A stretch of 64,000 bases of DNA from Serratia liquefaciens (GCA_012719855.1 JAAXZN010000052.1:34464-98463); one strand, 5' to 3'; counted from the stretch's first letter, positions 39,899 to 49,560 are shown. A program made the numbers and translations. Notes: generated by a model not told the origin, from the letters alone.

Positions 39899-39924
39899 GC
39901 CGGAAACCGCGAGGGTTTCCGGCG
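39899..39924. terminator. Shared terminator of converging punR and purR
   Basis: GCCGGAAACC and GGTTTCCGGC form a perfect stem with a short loop directly after the punR stop and before the purR end. T-runs are weak on both strands. Confidence 0.6.
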
Positions 39925-39931
39925 CAGATAA

Positions 39932-40957
39932 TTAGCGGCGATAATCGATGAACGGGCCGTCAGCGACCGAACGGCGCTCAACCAGCTTGGGATGAACCTC
40001 AATGACCTGCGACTCTTCACGTTTGCTGATAATGCGATCCAGCAGCATGGTGAACGCCATCTCACCCAGACGCTCTTTGGGCTGATGGATCGTGGTCAGT
40101 GCCGGGGTGAAGTAGCGGGCATTTCGTACGTTATCGTAGCCAATCACCGAAATGTCCTGCGGCACGCGCAGCCCAAGTTCATCGGCGGCGCAGATCGCAC
40201 CCATTGCCATGATATCGCCACCGCAGAATATCGCGGTAGGGCGTTGCTTCTGCGACAGTATCTGATGCATGGCCTTGTAACCGGATTCCGGCTCAAAGTC
40301 GCCCTGAACAATCCACTCTTCACGCACGTCGATATTGGCTTCTTCCATGGCTTTTAAAAAACCCTGATGGCGGCCGCCGCCGGTATTGCGCGCCAGCTGG
40401 CCCGGAATGGCCCCGATATCGCGGTGGCCGCGTTCAATCAGGTAGCGTCCGGCCAGATAGCCGCCTTCGAAGGCGTTATCGATAATGGTGTCGGTAAAGT
40501 CACCGCGTGCGGCGCCCCAATCCATGACGACCATCGGGATATTGCGATAATCTTCCAGCATGCCGAGCAGTTGGTCCGGGTATTCCGAACACATGACTAA
40601 CAGACCATCGACGCGCTTTTGCGCCAACATCGCCAGATAGGCGCGTTGTTTGTCCAGATTGTTATGCGAGTTGCACAGGATCAGCGTATAGCCTTTGCTG
40701 TAGCAGCTGTTTTCCACCGCCTCGATCACTTCGGCAAAGTAGGGCGCTTCGCTCGACGTGGCCAGCAGACCAATAGACTTGGTGTGATTGACTTTGAGGC
40801 TGCGCGCCACGGCGCTGGGTGAATAGTGCAGCTCTTTGATCGCGGCGCCAACGGCCGCTTTTGTCTCTTCGGCGACGAAACGAGTCTTATTGATGACGTG
40901 CGAAACGGTGGTGGTGGAAACGCCAGCGCGTTTGGCCACATCTTTAATCGTTGCCAT
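39932..40957 (-). CDS. purR: PurR, purine repressor
   Basis: PurR binds hypoxanthine or guanine and represses the purine biosynthesis genes. The 341-residue LacI-family protein has the E. coli length, a helix-turn-helix at residues about 4-23 ([20 protein letters not shown]), the hinge helix [10 protein letters not shown] and the effector domain. The start at 40957 (MATIKDVAK) is preferred over 40981. PurR represses its own gene in E. coli; only a degenerate half-site (CGTTTGC at 41011-41017) is visible here. Confidence 0.96.
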   Translation of the reverse strand: MATIKDVAKRAGVSTTTVSHVINKTRFVAEETKAAVGAAIKELHYSPSAVARSLKVNHTKSIGLLATSSEAPYFAEVIEAVENSCYSKGYTLILCNSHNNLDKQRAYLAMLAQKRVDGLLVMCSEYPDQLLGMLEDYRNIPMVVMDWGAARGDFTDTIIDNAFEGGYLAGRYLIERGHRDIGAIPGQLARNTGGGRHQGFLKAMEEANIDVREEWIVQGDFEPESGYKAMHQILSQKQRPTAIFCGGDIMAMGAICAADELGLRVPQDISVIGYDNVRNARYFTPALTTIHQPKERLGEMAFTMLLDRIISKREESQVIEVHPKLVERRSVADGPFIDYRR

Positions 40958-41280
40958 GTAAAGAATGACTCCTGAACTCACATGTTGCAGTATGTAAGTG
41001 TGATGTTAATCGTTTGCCTGCGTAGATCCTTCTCCAAAGAAGCGAAAACTGAGTTTTTAGTGTGTTGAAGTCGTCAGCGCTTGGTCAGGAGGGGCATTTT
41101 GCCGGTACACAGTTGTGAACTGCGAATTTTGTCCCATATTGAGCAAAAGGGGAAGAGGTAATCGGTATTATAAACTGGGAAATGATAACAAGATTTTATC
41201 GGCCAACTGTGGGAAAATGGTTTAACACATTAATTGTGTGCCTTTTACCCTTGGGAAACCCAATCTGAGAAGGAGTTATA
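40958..41280. other. Divergent purR/ynhF upstream region
   Basis: 323 bases with no gene beyond those listed. It includes the CGTTTGC half-site of a PUR box at 41011-41017, matching 10 of 16 consensus bases over the full box, and the AAGGAG of ynhF at 41270-41275. Nothing else is clear. Confidence 0.4.
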
Positions 41281-41370
41281 ATGGATACCGATTTGAAAAT
41301 GTCACTGTTCACCACCCTGGGTGCGCTGGCTGTAATTATCGCTTTTAGCTTTACCGCAGCATTGAACTGA
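41281..41370 (+). CDS. ynhF: YnhF, small membrane protein
   Basis: This 29-residue frame begins MDTDLKMSLFTTLGALAV and ends in TAALN; it matches E. coli YnhF (29 residues, MSTDLKFSL...TAALH) in length, pattern and place near purR and sodB. It has one membrane helix. A perfect AAGGAG lies six bases before the ATG. YnhF in E. coli is linked to stress expression but its function is unknown. Confidence 0.88.
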   Translation: MDTDLKMSLFTTLGALAVIIAFSFTAALN

Positions 41371-41381
41371 TACTCTTCAGT

Positions 41382-41411
41382 CAACCAGGCGCAGCTCGCT
41401 ACGCCTGGTTG
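41382..41411. terminator. Hairpin between ynhF and sodB
   Basis: CAACCAGGCG and CGCCTGGTTG form a perfect stem between the converging ynhF and sodB genes, so it can serve both. The T-run is short. Confidence 0.6.
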
Positions 41412-41424
41412 TACTTTCCCCGCG

Positions 41425-42003
41425 TTACGCCAGATTTTCCTCCACAAATGCCCAGTTAACCAGCGCCCAGAAGTTTTCCAGGTAGGTCGGTCGTGCGTTG
41501 CGATAATCGATATAGTAGGCGTGTTCCCAAACGTCGACGGTCAGCAGCGGTTTGTCTTCACCGGTCAGCGGCGTGGCCGCGTTCGAGGTATTAACAATCG
41601 CCAGCGAGCCATCCGGCTTTTTCACTAACCAGGTCCAGCCTGCGCCGAAGTTTTTCACCGCGGCGTCGCTGAATTGTTCCCGGAAGGCGGTGAAAGAACC
41701 AAAAGCCTGGTTGATCGCCGCGGCCAGTTTGCCCTGAGGCTCTCCGCCGCCCTGAGGTGACAGGCAGTGCCAATAGAAGGTGTGATTCCATACCTGGGCC
41801 GCATTGTTGAAGATGCCGCCGCTGGAAGCCTTGATGATGGCTTCAAGGGAGGAACCCTCAAACTCGCTGCCTTTCAGCAAATTGTTCAGGTTGACCACGT
41901 AGGCGTTGTGATGCTTGCCATAGTGGTATTCCAGGGTTTCTGCCGAAATGTGCGGTTCGAGGGCGTTTTTTTCATAAGGTAGTGCGGGCAGTTCAAACGA
42001 CAT
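41425..42003 (-). CDS. sodB: SodB, iron superoxide dismutase
   Basis: SodB turns superoxide into peroxide and oxygen in the cytoplasm. The 192-residue protein has the metal ligands in [13 protein letters not shown] (His27), [11 protein letters not shown] (His near 73) and [13 protein letters not shown] (Asp and His near 157-161). The Fe type is shown by the Gln-poor [14 protein letters not shown] context. AAGGAGG precedes ATG 42003, which is chosen over an upstream frame from 42054. In E. coli RyhB pairs at this start site. Confidence 0.95.
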   Translation of the reverse strand: MSFELPALPYEKNALEPHISAETLEYHYGKHHNAYVVNLNNLLKGSEFEGSSLEAIIKASSGGIFNNAAQVWNHTFYWHCLSPQGGGEPQGKLAAAINQAFGSFTAFREQFSDAAVKNFGAGWTWLVKKPDGSLAIVNTSNAATPLTGEDKPLLTVDVWEHAYYIDYRNARPTYLENFWALVNWAFVEENLA

Positions 42004-42196
42004 TGCTTCCTCCTTGTACAGTGCCAATTTTCCGTCAGAGCAACGGAAACGCAATTGACCTGTTTTTATTGTGGGTATTTAGCTTAGCAATTTTCGCGAT
42101 GAAATACAGTGGGGCGGGCTAAAGGATTGGGTGCTTTAGGAACAGCAGGAAAATCAGTCAGGGGAGTGCGGCTGGACAGGCCAGCCGCGAAGGAAT

Positions 42197-43015
42197 TTAT
42201 CGAATGGTTTTCGGTGTTACTACACGGCGAGCGCCGATGTAATGGTTTTGCCAGTAGTCATTGTCGAGCTGGCTGATCCGAATTTCTTCACCGGTACGCG
42301 GTGACTGAATGAATTTGCCGTTGCCCAGATAAACGCCAACATGGTCTGCTACGCCGCGGTTATTAATGCGGAAGAACACCAGGTCACCGCTTTCCAGCTC
42401 GCTTCTCTTGATCGGCGCGGCGTCGCGCAGGTGGTACATCTCGTTGGCGGTGCGCGGCATTTTGATTTTCACCACGTCTTTATACGCGTAGTAAATCAGG
42501 CCGCTGCAGTCGAAGCCGGTTCTTGGTGAAGTACCGCCCCAACGGTAAGGCTTGCCCATTTGGTCCATCAGCTTGGCCATCGCGGTTTGCTTGGCATGCT
42601 GGTAGCGTTTTTTGTGCGCTGGAGTCAGCTTCAAGGGTTTATCATCACGCACCAACTTCGCAGTAGCCATACCGGCTTCGCGGTGGCGACCATAGCCTTT
42701 TTTGTAACCCTTTTTCGGCGGGGTAACTTTGATTTTGGCTATTTTCTGAGTTTTGCCTTTCGATTTGGCGCTGACGATCTTTTTAGCGGTTTTTTCCGTT
42801 TTGGCTTTGGAAAGCTTGGCGGTTTTCTGCGGGGTGGTGGTTTTGGCTTTTTTGCTGGCTTTTACCGCTTTCTTTTTCTTGCGGTCATCGGGCCGGGCTT
42901 CGTTGACATGGCTCTTGCGCTGCTCGGCGGCAATACGTCCCTGCGGCGCAGCATGCGCCAGATTGAAGAATAGCTGTGTAAACAACAGCACAAAAAGCGT
43001 AAGAATTAAACGCAT
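42197..43015 (-). CDS. mepH: MepH (YdhO), NlpC/P60 peptidoglycan endopeptidase
   Basis: MepH cuts D-Ala-mDAP crosslinks so that the sacculus can grow. The 272-residue protein (E. coli 271) has a signal peptide (cut near residue 23 after AHA), a long Lys-rich linker (about residues 35-110) and a C-terminal NlpC/P60 domain with FDCSGLIYYAY (catalytic Cys near 171) and DHVGVYLGNGKFIQSPR (His). No lipobox, so it is likely periplasmic. The linker is far more basic than usual for the fold. Confidence 0.9.
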   Translation of the reverse strand: MRLILTLFVLLFTQLFFNLAHAAPQGRIAAEQRKSHVNEARPDDRKKKKAVKASKKAKTTTPQKTAKLSKAKTEKTAKKIVSAKSKGKTQKIAKIKVTPPKKGYKKGYGRHREAGMATAKLVRDDKPLKLTPAHKKRYQHAKQTAMAKLMDQMGKPYRWGGTSPRTGFDCSGLIYYAYKDVVKIKMPRTANEMYHLRDAAPIKRSELESGDLVFFRINNRGVADHVGVYLGNGKFIQSPRTGEEIRISQLDNDYWQNHYIGARRVVTPKTIR

Positions 43016-43430
43016 GTCGACGTTACCAACCTTGGCCCCGGAACAGATATCGAAAGAAGGACAGTATTCCCGAATTTCGCCATATAAAACAGCGAAGAAC
43101 TCATAAATGATAATCCATATTGTGAGAAAACGTTAATGGCATTTTTTTTGCCGAAAAATCAAACCGTTGATGTATAAAAAAAAGACAATCACCGTCGGCG
43201 GGATTATTTAGCGGCGCATTTTGATGACAAAATATATTAGTGAAATGGCCAGATTAAAAATGTTATTCTGCGCATATGTTTTGACCGGAAAGGCTTTGCC
43301 GGTAAGACGCGACTGACTACGGGGAAATGCCCTTGCAAAAGATGGCGTTTTCTTGCGACTGTTCCAGCCGCTACAATGGCCGGTGTGATGCATGTTGTAG
43401 CCATAAGACTTGGCTTGAGGAAGCAATACA
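43016..43430. other. Divergent mepH/grxD upstream region
   Basis: 415 bases, AT-rich in the middle (about 43110-43260), then GC-richer toward grxD. No gene is convincing; GAGGAAGC about ten bases before 43431 is the grxD ribosome-binding site. Confidence 0.4.
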
Positions 43431-43778
43431 ATGACGACGACGATTGAAAAAATTCAGCACCAGATCGCTGAGAACCCGATTCTGTTGTACATGAAGGGTT
43501 CACCGAAATTGCCAAACTGCGGTTTCTCTGCGCAAGCCGTGCAGGCGCTGTCTGCCTGTGGCGAACGCTTTGCCTACGTTGATATTCTGCAGAACCCGGA
43601 CATCCGTTCCGAGTTGCCTAAATACGCCAACTGGCCGACCTTCCCACAGCTGTGGGTCGACGGTGAGCTGGTAGGCGGCTGCGATATCATCATCGAAATG
43701 TATCAGCGCGGCGAACTGCAGCAGCTGATCAAAGAAACGGCAGAGAAGTACAAACAGCAGGAAGACCAGCAGCCATAA
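43431..43778 (+). CDS. grxD: GrxD, monothiol glutaredoxin
   Basis: GrxD binds a glutathione-ligated 2Fe-2S cluster and works in Fe-S delivery. The 115-residue protein carries the monothiol site CGFS at Cys30 (KLPNCGFSAQAVQ) and the partner motif NWPTFPQLWVDGELVGGCDII for glutathione. It matches the E. coli length. Confidence 0.96.
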   Translation: MTTTIEKIQHQIAENPILLYMKGSPKLPNCGFSAQAVQALSACGERFAYVDILQNPDIRSELPKYANWPTFPQLWVDGELVGGCDIIIEMYQRGELQQLIKETAEKYKQQEDQQP

Positions 43779-43804
43779 TCGGCTCGGTTTTATTGTTGGG
43801 TTCC

Positions 43805-43846
43805 ATCGGGCGGCACCAGTGAAGACTGGGCCGCCCGATTTTTTTG
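43805..43846. terminator. Terminator between converging grxD and rnt
   Basis: ATCGGGCGGC and GCCGCCCGAT pair strongly and are followed by seven T bases on the plus strand, so it ends grxD; it may also protect rnt mRNA. Confidence 0.85.
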
Positions 43847-43848
43847 TC

Positions 43849-44496
43849 TTAGTCGGTGTTTTCGACCGCCAGTGGCCAGCCACCCAGGCGTTTCCAACGG
43901 TTGACCAGCTCGCAGAACAGCAAAGCGGTTTGCTCGGTGTCATACAGGGCTGAGTGCGCCTGAGAACTGTCGAACGGGATATTGGCTGCGATGCAGGCTT
44001 TGGCCAGCACCGTCTGCCCCAGTACCAGCCCACTCAGCGCCGCAGTATCAAAGGTGGCGAAGGGGTGGAACGGGTTGCGTTTCAGGCTGGCGCGCTCTGC
44101 GGCCGCCATCAGGAAGCTGTGATCAAAATTGGCATTGTGCGCCACAATGATTGCCCGGTTGCAGCCACGATCCTTGATGCCCTTGCGCACGGCTTTAAAA
44201 ATAGCGTGCAACGCATCGTGCTCACTGACCGCACCGCGCAATGGGTTACTTGGGTCGATGCCGTTAAAGGCCAGCGCTTCCGGCTGCAGGTTGGCACCTT
44301 CAAAAGGTTCCACGTGGAAGTGCAGGGTCTCGTCCTGCTGCAACCAGCCGTTTTCATCCATTTTTAACGTAACGGCGGCAATCTCCAGCAGCGCGTCGGT
44401 TTTGGCATTAAATCCGGCAGTTTCTATATCTATGACTACGGGGTAAAACCCACGAAAACGGCCACTCAGGGCGTTAAGATCACTTTTTTCGGCCAT
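43849..44496 (-). CDS. rnt: Ribonuclease T
   Basis: RNase T is a 3'-5' exonuclease that trims tRNA and other stable RNA ends. The 215-residue DEDDh enzyme (E. coli 215) has [10 protein letters not shown] (Asp-Glu), [11 protein letters not shown] (Asp) and [11 protein letters not shown] (His-Asp). The start at 44496 (MAEKSDLNA) gives that length; a start at 44529 is rejected. Confidence 0.95.
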   Translation of the reverse strand: MAEKSDLNALSGRFRGFYPVVIDIETAGFNAKTDALLEIAAVTLKMDENGWLQQDETLHFHVEPFEGANLQPEALAFNGIDPSNPLRGAVSEHDALHAIFKAVRKGIKDRGCNRAIIVAHNANFDHSFLMAAAERASLKRNPFHPFATFDTAALSGLVLGQTVLAKACIAANIPFDSSQAHSALYDTEQTALLFCELVNRWKRLGGWPLAVENTD

Positions 44497-44572
44497 CAGT
44501 TTCTTATCTTCATCGAATGCAGCGCGCATTATGGCAAATTTTGCGCCCGGTTGCAGGCGGTTATCACGCAGA

Positions 44573-44600
44573 TAAAAATAAGGGCGCAGGAAGCGCCCTT
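44573..44600 (-). terminator. Terminator of gloA
   Basis: On the minus strand AAGGGCGC and GCGCCCTT pair around a four-base loop and lead into TATTTTTAT, about nine bases past the gloA stop. Confidence 0.85.
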
Positions 44601-44608
44601 AATTGACC

Positions 44609-45016
44609 TCAGTGGCCCAGACCATGCCCGGCATGTTTGTTCTCGATCAGTTCGATCTTGTAACCGTCCGGGTCTTCAACAAAGGCGATCACCGTGGTGC
44701 CACCTTTTACCGGGCCGGCTTCGCGAGTAACCTTGCCACCGGCGTTGCGGATGCTGTCACAGGTTGCGGCGACATCGTCGACGCCCAGCGCCAAATGGCC
44801 AAACGCGCTGCCCATTTCGTAGCTGTCGGTGCCCCAGTTATAGGTCAGTTCAATCACCGCACCTTCGCTTTCATCGGTATAGCCCACAAACGCCAGCGAG
44901 TATTTGTATTCCGGGTTCTCGCTGGTACGCAGCAAGCGCATGCCTAATACCTTGGTATAAAAGTCGATGGAACGTTGCAGGTCACCGACGCGGATCATGG
45001 TATGGAGTAAGCGCAT
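44609..45016 (-). CDS. gloA: Glyoxalase I (lactoylglutathione lyase)
   Basis: GloA turns the hemithioacetal of methylglyoxal and glutathione into S-lactoylglutathione. The 135-residue protein has the two glyoxalase repeats and the metal ligands in [13 protein letters not shown] (His5), [10 protein letters not shown] (Glu56), [10 protein letters not shown] (His near 74) and GYKIELIE (Glu near 122). It is the Ni-type bacterial form by length and similarity. The start at 45016 is taken over 45046. Confidence 0.96.
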   Translation of the reverse strand: MRLLHTMIRVGDLQRSIDFYTKVLGMRLLRTSENPEYKYSLAFVGYTDESEGAVIELTYNWGTDSYEMGSAFGHLALGVDDVAATCDSIRNAGGKVTREAGPVKGGTTVIAFVEDPDGYKIELIENKHAGHGLGH

Positions 45017-45340
45017 AATTCCTCTGATTGGATGTGCCGTTGCCAATGGCGGATGGATTGAAGCGAAATTCAGTATAGCGTTGCCGCATAAGGGATTTCA
45101 ATGTATGCCGGGGCGGGAGCGGCAGAGTTGAAGTGACATTGTCACCTTATTAATGGCAATCGCACAGTATGTGCCCTATGGTTGATGGAAATAGGTACTA
45201 TACCCCCCGCAAGGAACAGCAGGGTCGGATAGCGATCCAGACTCAGGCGGATGGCCTCAATTTATACATTTGGATCTGGTTAATATGTTTTTTTGTTTTT
45301 TCCCGTGCGGAATGATGGCTACTGCCGGAGGAGATCATCA
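45017..45340. other. Divergent gloA/idi upstream region
   Basis: 324 bases without a gene. Besides the idi ribosome-binding site GGAGGAG (45327-45333) I see no clear promoter or operator. Confidence 0.35.
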
Positions 45341-45880
45341 ATGGACGAAATGCTGATTCTGGTGGATGCCGAAGATAATTCCGTGGGGTCACAAACCAAA
45401 ACGCTGGTGCACCAGCAGGGATTACTGCACCGGGCGTTTTCAATTTTTATTTTTGACAGCCAGGGCCGACTGCTGCTGCAACAGCGGGCTTTCAGTAAAT
45501 ACCATTCTGCCGGGTTGTGGACCAACACCTGCTGCGGTCACCCGCGTTGGGGGGAAGCGACGCAGGCGGCCGCACAGCGGCGGTTGCAGGAAGAGATGGG
45601 CTTTTGCACTGAGCTACTGAAGGTATCGAGTTTTACCTACCGCGCGGAAGTGCCAGGCGATTTAATTGAGCACGAATTCGATCATATTTACGTGGGCTTG
45701 TTTGACGGTGAACCGCAAGAGGATCCTGAAGAAGCCCACAGCTGGTTGTGGGTCGATATTCGGCAATTAACCCAGGAGCTAAAAAATGACCCTGATAAAT
45801 TTACCGTTTGGTTTCGCAGCATAATGAATAATATCGACGCCGCTGAGATTGACCGTTGGAGACAGTTGGTCTCCCGTTAA
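45341..45880 (+). CDS. idi: Isopentenyl-diphosphate delta-isomerase, type 1
   Basis: Idi interconverts IPP and DMAPP, the building blocks of isoprenoids. This 179-residue Nudix-like protein has the catalytic TNTCCGHPRWGE (with the active Cys), the Nudix-type AAAQRRLQEEMGF and EHEFDHIYVG with the active Glu. GGAGGAG precedes ATG 45341, so the longer in-frame start at 45293 is rejected. In E. coli idi lies elsewhere; here it is set between gloA and nemA. Confidence 0.93.
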   Translation: MDEMLILVDAEDNSVGSQTKTLVHQQGLLHRAFSIFIFDSQGRLLLQQRAFSKYHSAGLWTNTCCGHPRWGEATQAAAQRRLQEEMGFCTELLKVSSFTYRAEVPGDLIEHEFDHIYVGLFDGEPQEDPEEAHSWLWVDIRQLTQELKNDPDKFTVWFRSIMNNIDAAEIDRWRQLVSR

Positions 45881-45903
45881 ATTGCTTCCGAACCGATAAA
45901 CAA

Positions 45904-45943
45904 CAAAAGCCCGCCGGCATTCGCATACCGGCGGGCTTTCTTA
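45904..45943. terminator. Shared terminator of converging idi and nemA
   Basis: AAAGCCCGCCGG and CCGGCGGGCTTT form a long perfect stem with T- and A-runs on both sides, so it works in both directions. Confidence 0.92.
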
Positions 45944-45960
45944 TTTTGTTTGTCGCATTC

Positions 45961-47058
45961 TTACAGCGTTGGGTAGTCGGTATAACCCTCAGCGCCGCCG
46001 CCATAGAAGGTTTCTGGCTGGGGTTCATTTAGCGCAGCATTCTGCTTCAAGCGCTCTACCAGATCCGGGTTGGCGATATAGCTGCGACCGAAGGCCACCG
46101 CATCGATAAAGCCTTTGTTGATCAGCTCTTCTGCTTTCTCGGCGGTATAAGCGCCGGCGCCGACGATGACGCCTTTAAAGTGGGCGCGCACCGAGTCACG
46201 GAAGGCGTCAGAATAAGGCTTGCCGCCGGCCCAGTCGGGCTCGGAAATGTGCAGGAAAGCGATATTGCGCTTGTTCAGCTCTTCTACCAGATACAGCGCC
46301 GCTTCTTCCTGATCCTCCCCGTTATCCAGGCCGTTGAACGGACCCAGCGGTGAAATACGGATGCCAATGTGTTCTGAACCCCATTCGGCGATGCTTGCGT
46401 CAACCACTTCCAAAGTCAGGCGAGTGCGGTTTTCGATGCTGCCGCCGTATTGGTCGGTACGCTGGTTAGACGCCGGTGACATAAACTGGTGCAGCAGATA
46501 GCCGTGCGCCGCGTGCAGTTCGATAAAATCAAAGCCGGCTTCACGCGCGTTGGCGGTGGCCTGACGGAAATCATTAATGATCCCTGGGATCTCTTCGGTT
46601 TCCAGCGCTCGTGGGGTAGAGGTCGGCACTCGTACCCAGGCACCGGTTTCGTCACGTACGGTGGTGCGGGTGTCGGCATTGATCGCAGAAGGGGCGACCG
46701 GTGCTTGCTGGCCCGGTTGCAGACTGTTGTGGGAAATACGGCCCACGTGCCACAGTTGAACGGCGATATGGCCATTCTTATCGTGTACCGCCTGGGTGAT
46801 TTTTTTCCACGCGGCGATCTGCTCTGGGGTGTGCAGCCCCGGAGCGCCGGCATAGCCTTTCGCCTGGAAAGAAATCTGAGTGGCTTCAGTGACGATCAGG
46901 CCGGCACTGGCGCGCTGAGCATAATATTCGCCCATTAACGGAGTAGGGATATCGCCGGGCTCAATGCTGCGCAGCCGCGTCAGTGGGGCCATAAACACGC
47001 GGTTTGGCAGGGTGACAGCGCCAACCTTCAACGGGGAGAACAACTTTTCAATCTTCAT
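45961..47058 (-). CDS. nemA: NemA, N-ethylmaleimide reductase (old yellow enzyme)
   Basis: NemA is an FMN ene-reductase that detoxifies N-ethylmaleimide, nitro compounds and other electrophiles with NADPH. The 365-residue barrel has E. coli length, with [27 protein letters not shown] at the start in parts, VQLWHVGR, and the substrate-binding pair in [14 protein letters not shown]. The start at 47058 follows GGATGCACT; an upstream frame to 47178 is rejected. It lies 88 bases after nemR, with a NemR-like site in between. Confidence 0.94.
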   Translation of the reverse strand: MKIEKLFSPLKVGAVTLPNRVFMAPLTRLRSIEPGDIPTPLMGEYYAQRASAGLIVTEATQISFQAKGYAGAPGLHTPEQIAAWKKITQAVHDKNGHIAVQLWHVGRISHNSLQPGQQAPVAPSAINADTRTTVRDETGAWVRVPTSTPRALETEEIPGIINDFRQATANAREAGFDFIELHAAHGYLLHQFMSPASNQRTDQYGGSIENRTRLTLEVVDASIAEWGSEHIGIRISPLGPFNGLDNGEDQEEAALYLVEELNKRNIAFLHISEPDWAGGKPYSDAFRDSVRAHFKGVIVGAGAYTAEKAEELINKGFIDAVAFGRSYIANPDLVERLKQNAALNEPQPETFYGGGAEGYTDYPTL

Positions 47059-47075
47059 AGTGCATCCTATATTAA

Positions 47076-47091
47076 TAGACCGGTCGACTAG
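47076..47091. promoter_or_regulatory. Second NemR-like operator, between nemR and nemA
   Basis: TAGACCGGTCGACTAG shares TAGACCG.TCG with the full operator upstream of nemR at 47770-47785, and starts 18 bases before the nemA start codon. It suggests that nemA has its own NemR-controlled promoter in addition to read-through from nemR. Confidence 0.55.
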
Positions 47092-47146
47092 TAATGAGAT
47101 AAAACCGCCCCGCAGGGCAAGTTTCGATAAAACCAGGGTGTTTCGT

Positions 47147-47752
47147 TTAAGGTTGCGGTGGACGCAACAGCAATTCAATACTTTCCAGCGCGCTGGTCAA
47201 CGGAGCGACCGAACGGCGGATTTTGGCACGCAGCGAAGCGCCAAGCCACAGCGAATACAGCGTTTCTGCCGTTGCTGCCGGGCTCATGGCAATCGACAGG
47301 GCGCCTTCACGGATACCGCGTTCAATCGCATCCTGCAGGTGAGCAATCACCCTTGCGGTTCCGGTTTCCAACGCATGCCGCATCGGCTCTGACAAATCAC
47401 TCACCTCGGCGGAAAGCTTTACCGCCAGGCAGGCATTGTGGCATTCGCTACGGCAGTGGTAGCTGATTGCCTGGGCGTAATAGCTCAGCAACTGGTGACG
47501 CGCATCGCTCTTATCGTCGGCAAACAGCTGTTTCATTTCCGCATCGTAATGCTCGAAATAACGCTGCAGCATCGCTTCTCCAAAGGCTTCCTTCGAACGG
47601 AAGTAGTGGTAGAACGAGCCTTTCGGCACCCCGGCCGTATTCAACAGCTCGCTTAAGCCCATCCCGGTAAAACCAAGGCGCAGGCTGAGCGTCTCGCCGG
47701 TGGCGAGCAAATGTTCACGGGTGTCTGTCGGGCAATGCGCATGTTTAGTCAT
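47147..47752 (-). CDS. nemR: NemR, TetR-family electrophile-sensing repressor
   Basis: NemR represses nemA and gloA and lets go when its cysteines react with electrophiles or bleach. The 201-residue protein has the TetR helix-turn-helix near residues 25-44 ([22 protein letters not shown]). Cysteines occur at [13 protein letters not shown] (two, near residues 98-103); the second aligns with the conserved reactive Cys106 region of E. coli NemR. The start at 47752 (MTKHAHC) fits the family. Confidence 0.92.
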   Translation of the reverse strand: MTKHAHCPTDTREHLLATGETLSLRLGFTGMGLSELLNTAGVPKGSFYHYFRSKEAFGEAMLQRYFEHYDAEMKQLFADDKSDARHQLLSYYAQAISYHCRSECHNACLAVKLSAEVSDLSEPMRHALETGTARVIAHLQDAIERGIREGALSIAMSPAATAETLYSLWLGASLRAKIRRSVAPLTSALESIELLLRPPQP

Positions 47753-47769
47753 AATGGTTGTCAGCATAA

Positions 47770-47785
47770 TAGACCGATCGGTCTA
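47770..47785. promoter_or_regulatory. NemR operator upstream of nemR
   Basis: TAGACCGATCGGTCTA is a perfect 16-base palindrome 18 bases before the nemR start codon, the expected place for autoregulation. Confidence 0.8.
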
Positions 47786-47797
47786 GGTCAAGAGCAA

Positions 47798-47825
47798 TAA
47801 AAAACCGGCGTTAGAACGCCGGTTG
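47798..47825 (-). terminator. Rho-independent terminator of eptA
   Basis: On the minus strand ACCGGCGTT and AACGCCGGT pair with a two-base loop and are followed by a T-run, about 45 bases after the eptA stop. Confidence 0.85.
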
Positions 47826-47869
47826 CGATGAAGGGTATTTTGCCCGAGCAGGGTGAAGAAGTTAAGTCT

Positions 47870-49513
47870 TTATGCCCCGCTGCGGCAGCGTTGCAGGATG
47901 TCCAACTGCGGCTGATACTCGCGAGTTTGCACGTTCAACATACCGAGCATGGTATGGAACAGGTTGTCCTGCGACACCTCGTCTTTTTCCGCCAGGGTGT
48001 TCAGGCACTGGCGATCAACTTTGAAGTTGCGCTCATAGTCCGCAGACATCCACATCAGGAAGGGCACGTGGGTCTGCTGGCTTGGGGCGAAGACATAGGG
48101 CGTGCCGTGCAGGTACATGCCGTTTTCACCCAATGATTCACCGTGGTCGGAAAGGTACACCAGCGCCGTGTTGAACTTGTCGCTGTACTGCTGCAGCAGC
48201 TTGATGGTGTCGTCGAGCATGGCATCGGTATACAGCAGAGAGTTGTCATAGGTATTGACCAACTGCTCGTGGGTGCAATCCTGGATCTGATTGCTGTCGC
48301 AGGTCGGCGAGAACTTCTGGAACTCTGGCGTACTGCGGCGGTAATAGGCAGGCCCGTGGCTGCCCATCTGATGCAGTATGATCACGCCGTCGTCTTTCAG
48401 GCTGTTGATGTAGTCGTTCAGCTTGTACAGCAACACATTATCCATGCACACATCGCCGTCGCAATCCTGCGGCAGTTTCAGCTTGGTCATGTCTACGTGC
48501 GGTACGCGATCGCAGGCACCTTTGCAGCCACCGTCATTTTCACGCCACAGCACGTTAACACCGGCATGGGCCAGGACGTCTAGTACGCCTTCCTGATGCG
48601 TAGCCAGAGTCGCATCGTAATCCTTGCGCGGCATGTTGGAGAACATGCAGGGGACGGATATGGCGGTTTCAGTGCCACAAGAGCTGGCGTTTTTAAAGTA
48701 GGTCACATTGTCTTGTTTCAGGCGCGGGTTGGTTTCGCGGCCATAGCCCCCGAGCGAGAAATTCTCGGCGCGCGCCGTTTCGCCCACCACCAGGATCACC
48801 AGAGTTTTCTTTTGCTGTGAGGCTATCAGCGGTCCTTTGCGAGCATCTTCACCGATTTTCACCAGCGGCAGGTTACGGGTGAAGTACCGTTGCTGGGTAA
48901 ACTTGATGGTGCCGGCGACGAAGTTAGAAGGCGTCAGCATTTTCACTACGCTTTTGTTATTGCGGATCAGCGAAGCGTAGTCCTTATAAAACAGCGCGGC
49001 GATAATCAGGATCACCACCACGGAAAGCATCACGTTGGCAGCTCGCAGCCCGGCCATGTACCACCAAGGGCGGGTTTTCCGGATATCGGTAAAGCAGACC
49101 GCCACCGCCGGAACAATACCGAGCAACACCAGCCACAGCCCCATGCGAGGTGTCAGCAGTGCCGTGGCCTCCTGCGGGTTGGTCTCGAAGGCGTTCTGCA
49201 TCATGTTGCCGTCGATGACCACGCCATAGCTGAACATAAAGTAGTTGGCGGCCGCGCTGCCGAGCAGGAAGAAAATCATCAGCGGTTTGCGCAGGAAGGG
49301 CACGGTCAGCACGCTGAAGATGATATTCAACGCGCAAAAAATCACGACCGGCATGGTGGCGGCGAAAATAACGCTGTGGACGTTATCGAAGCTGATATAC
49401 GACCAGGCCTTATGAAGGAATAACGCGTTCTGGAACAGAGTGAAGAACAAGGCGCTGGCGAGGATAAAACCCAGGCTGTTGCACTGTAAGCGTTGACGTA
49501 ACCACATTGCCAA
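47870..49513 (-). CDS. eptA: EptA (PmrC), lipid A phosphoethanolamine transferase
   Basis: EptA adds phosphoethanolamine from PE to lipid A phosphates and so lowers binding of polymyxin. The protein has five membrane segments (to about residue 180) and a periplasmic sulfatase-fold domain with the acceptor Thr in SSCGTETAISVPC, VLVVGETARAENFSLGGYGRE-type metal site, LYLSDHGESLGENG-type metal site and several disulfide cysteines. The TTG at 49513 has AGGA seven bases upstream and gives 547 residues, the E. coli length; ATG 49507 (545 residues) is the alternative. A PmrA-like box lies upstream. Confidence 0.93.
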   Translation of the reverse strand: MAMWLRQRLQCNSLGFILASALFFTLFQNALFLHKAWSYISFDNVHSVIFAATMPVVIFCALNIIFSVLTVPFLRKPLMIFFLLGSAAANYFMFSYGVVIDGNMMQNAFETNPQEATALLTPRMGLWLVLLGIVPAVAVCFTDIRKTRPWWYMAGLRAANVMLSVVVILIIAALFYKDYASLIRNNKSVVKMLTPSNFVAGTIKFTQQRYFTRNLPLVKIGEDARKGPLIASQQKKTLVILVVGETARAENFSLGGYGRETNPRLKQDNVTYFKNASSCGTETAISVPCMFSNMPRKDYDATLATHQEGVLDVLAHAGVNVLWRENDGGCKGACDRVPHVDMTKLKLPQDCDGDVCMDNVLLYKLNDYINSLKDDGVIILHQMGSHGPAYYRRSTPEFQKFSPTCDSNQIQDCTHEQLVNTYDNSLLYTDAMLDDTIKLLQQYSDKFNTALVYLSDHGESLGENGMYLHGTPYVFAPSQQTHVPFLMWMSADYERNFKVDRQCLNTLAEKDEVSQDNLFHTMLGMLNVQTREYQPQLDILQRCRSGA

Positions 49514-49560
49514 ATCTAAGTCCTGCTATTAAGTAATGCGCTGAAATTTACAGGATGAAA

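Noticed and set aside
41005..41020. Full PurR operator upstream of purR
   Set aside because: Only the CGTTTGC half matches well (10 of 16 bases in all), so it is noted as a possible half-site and not called.
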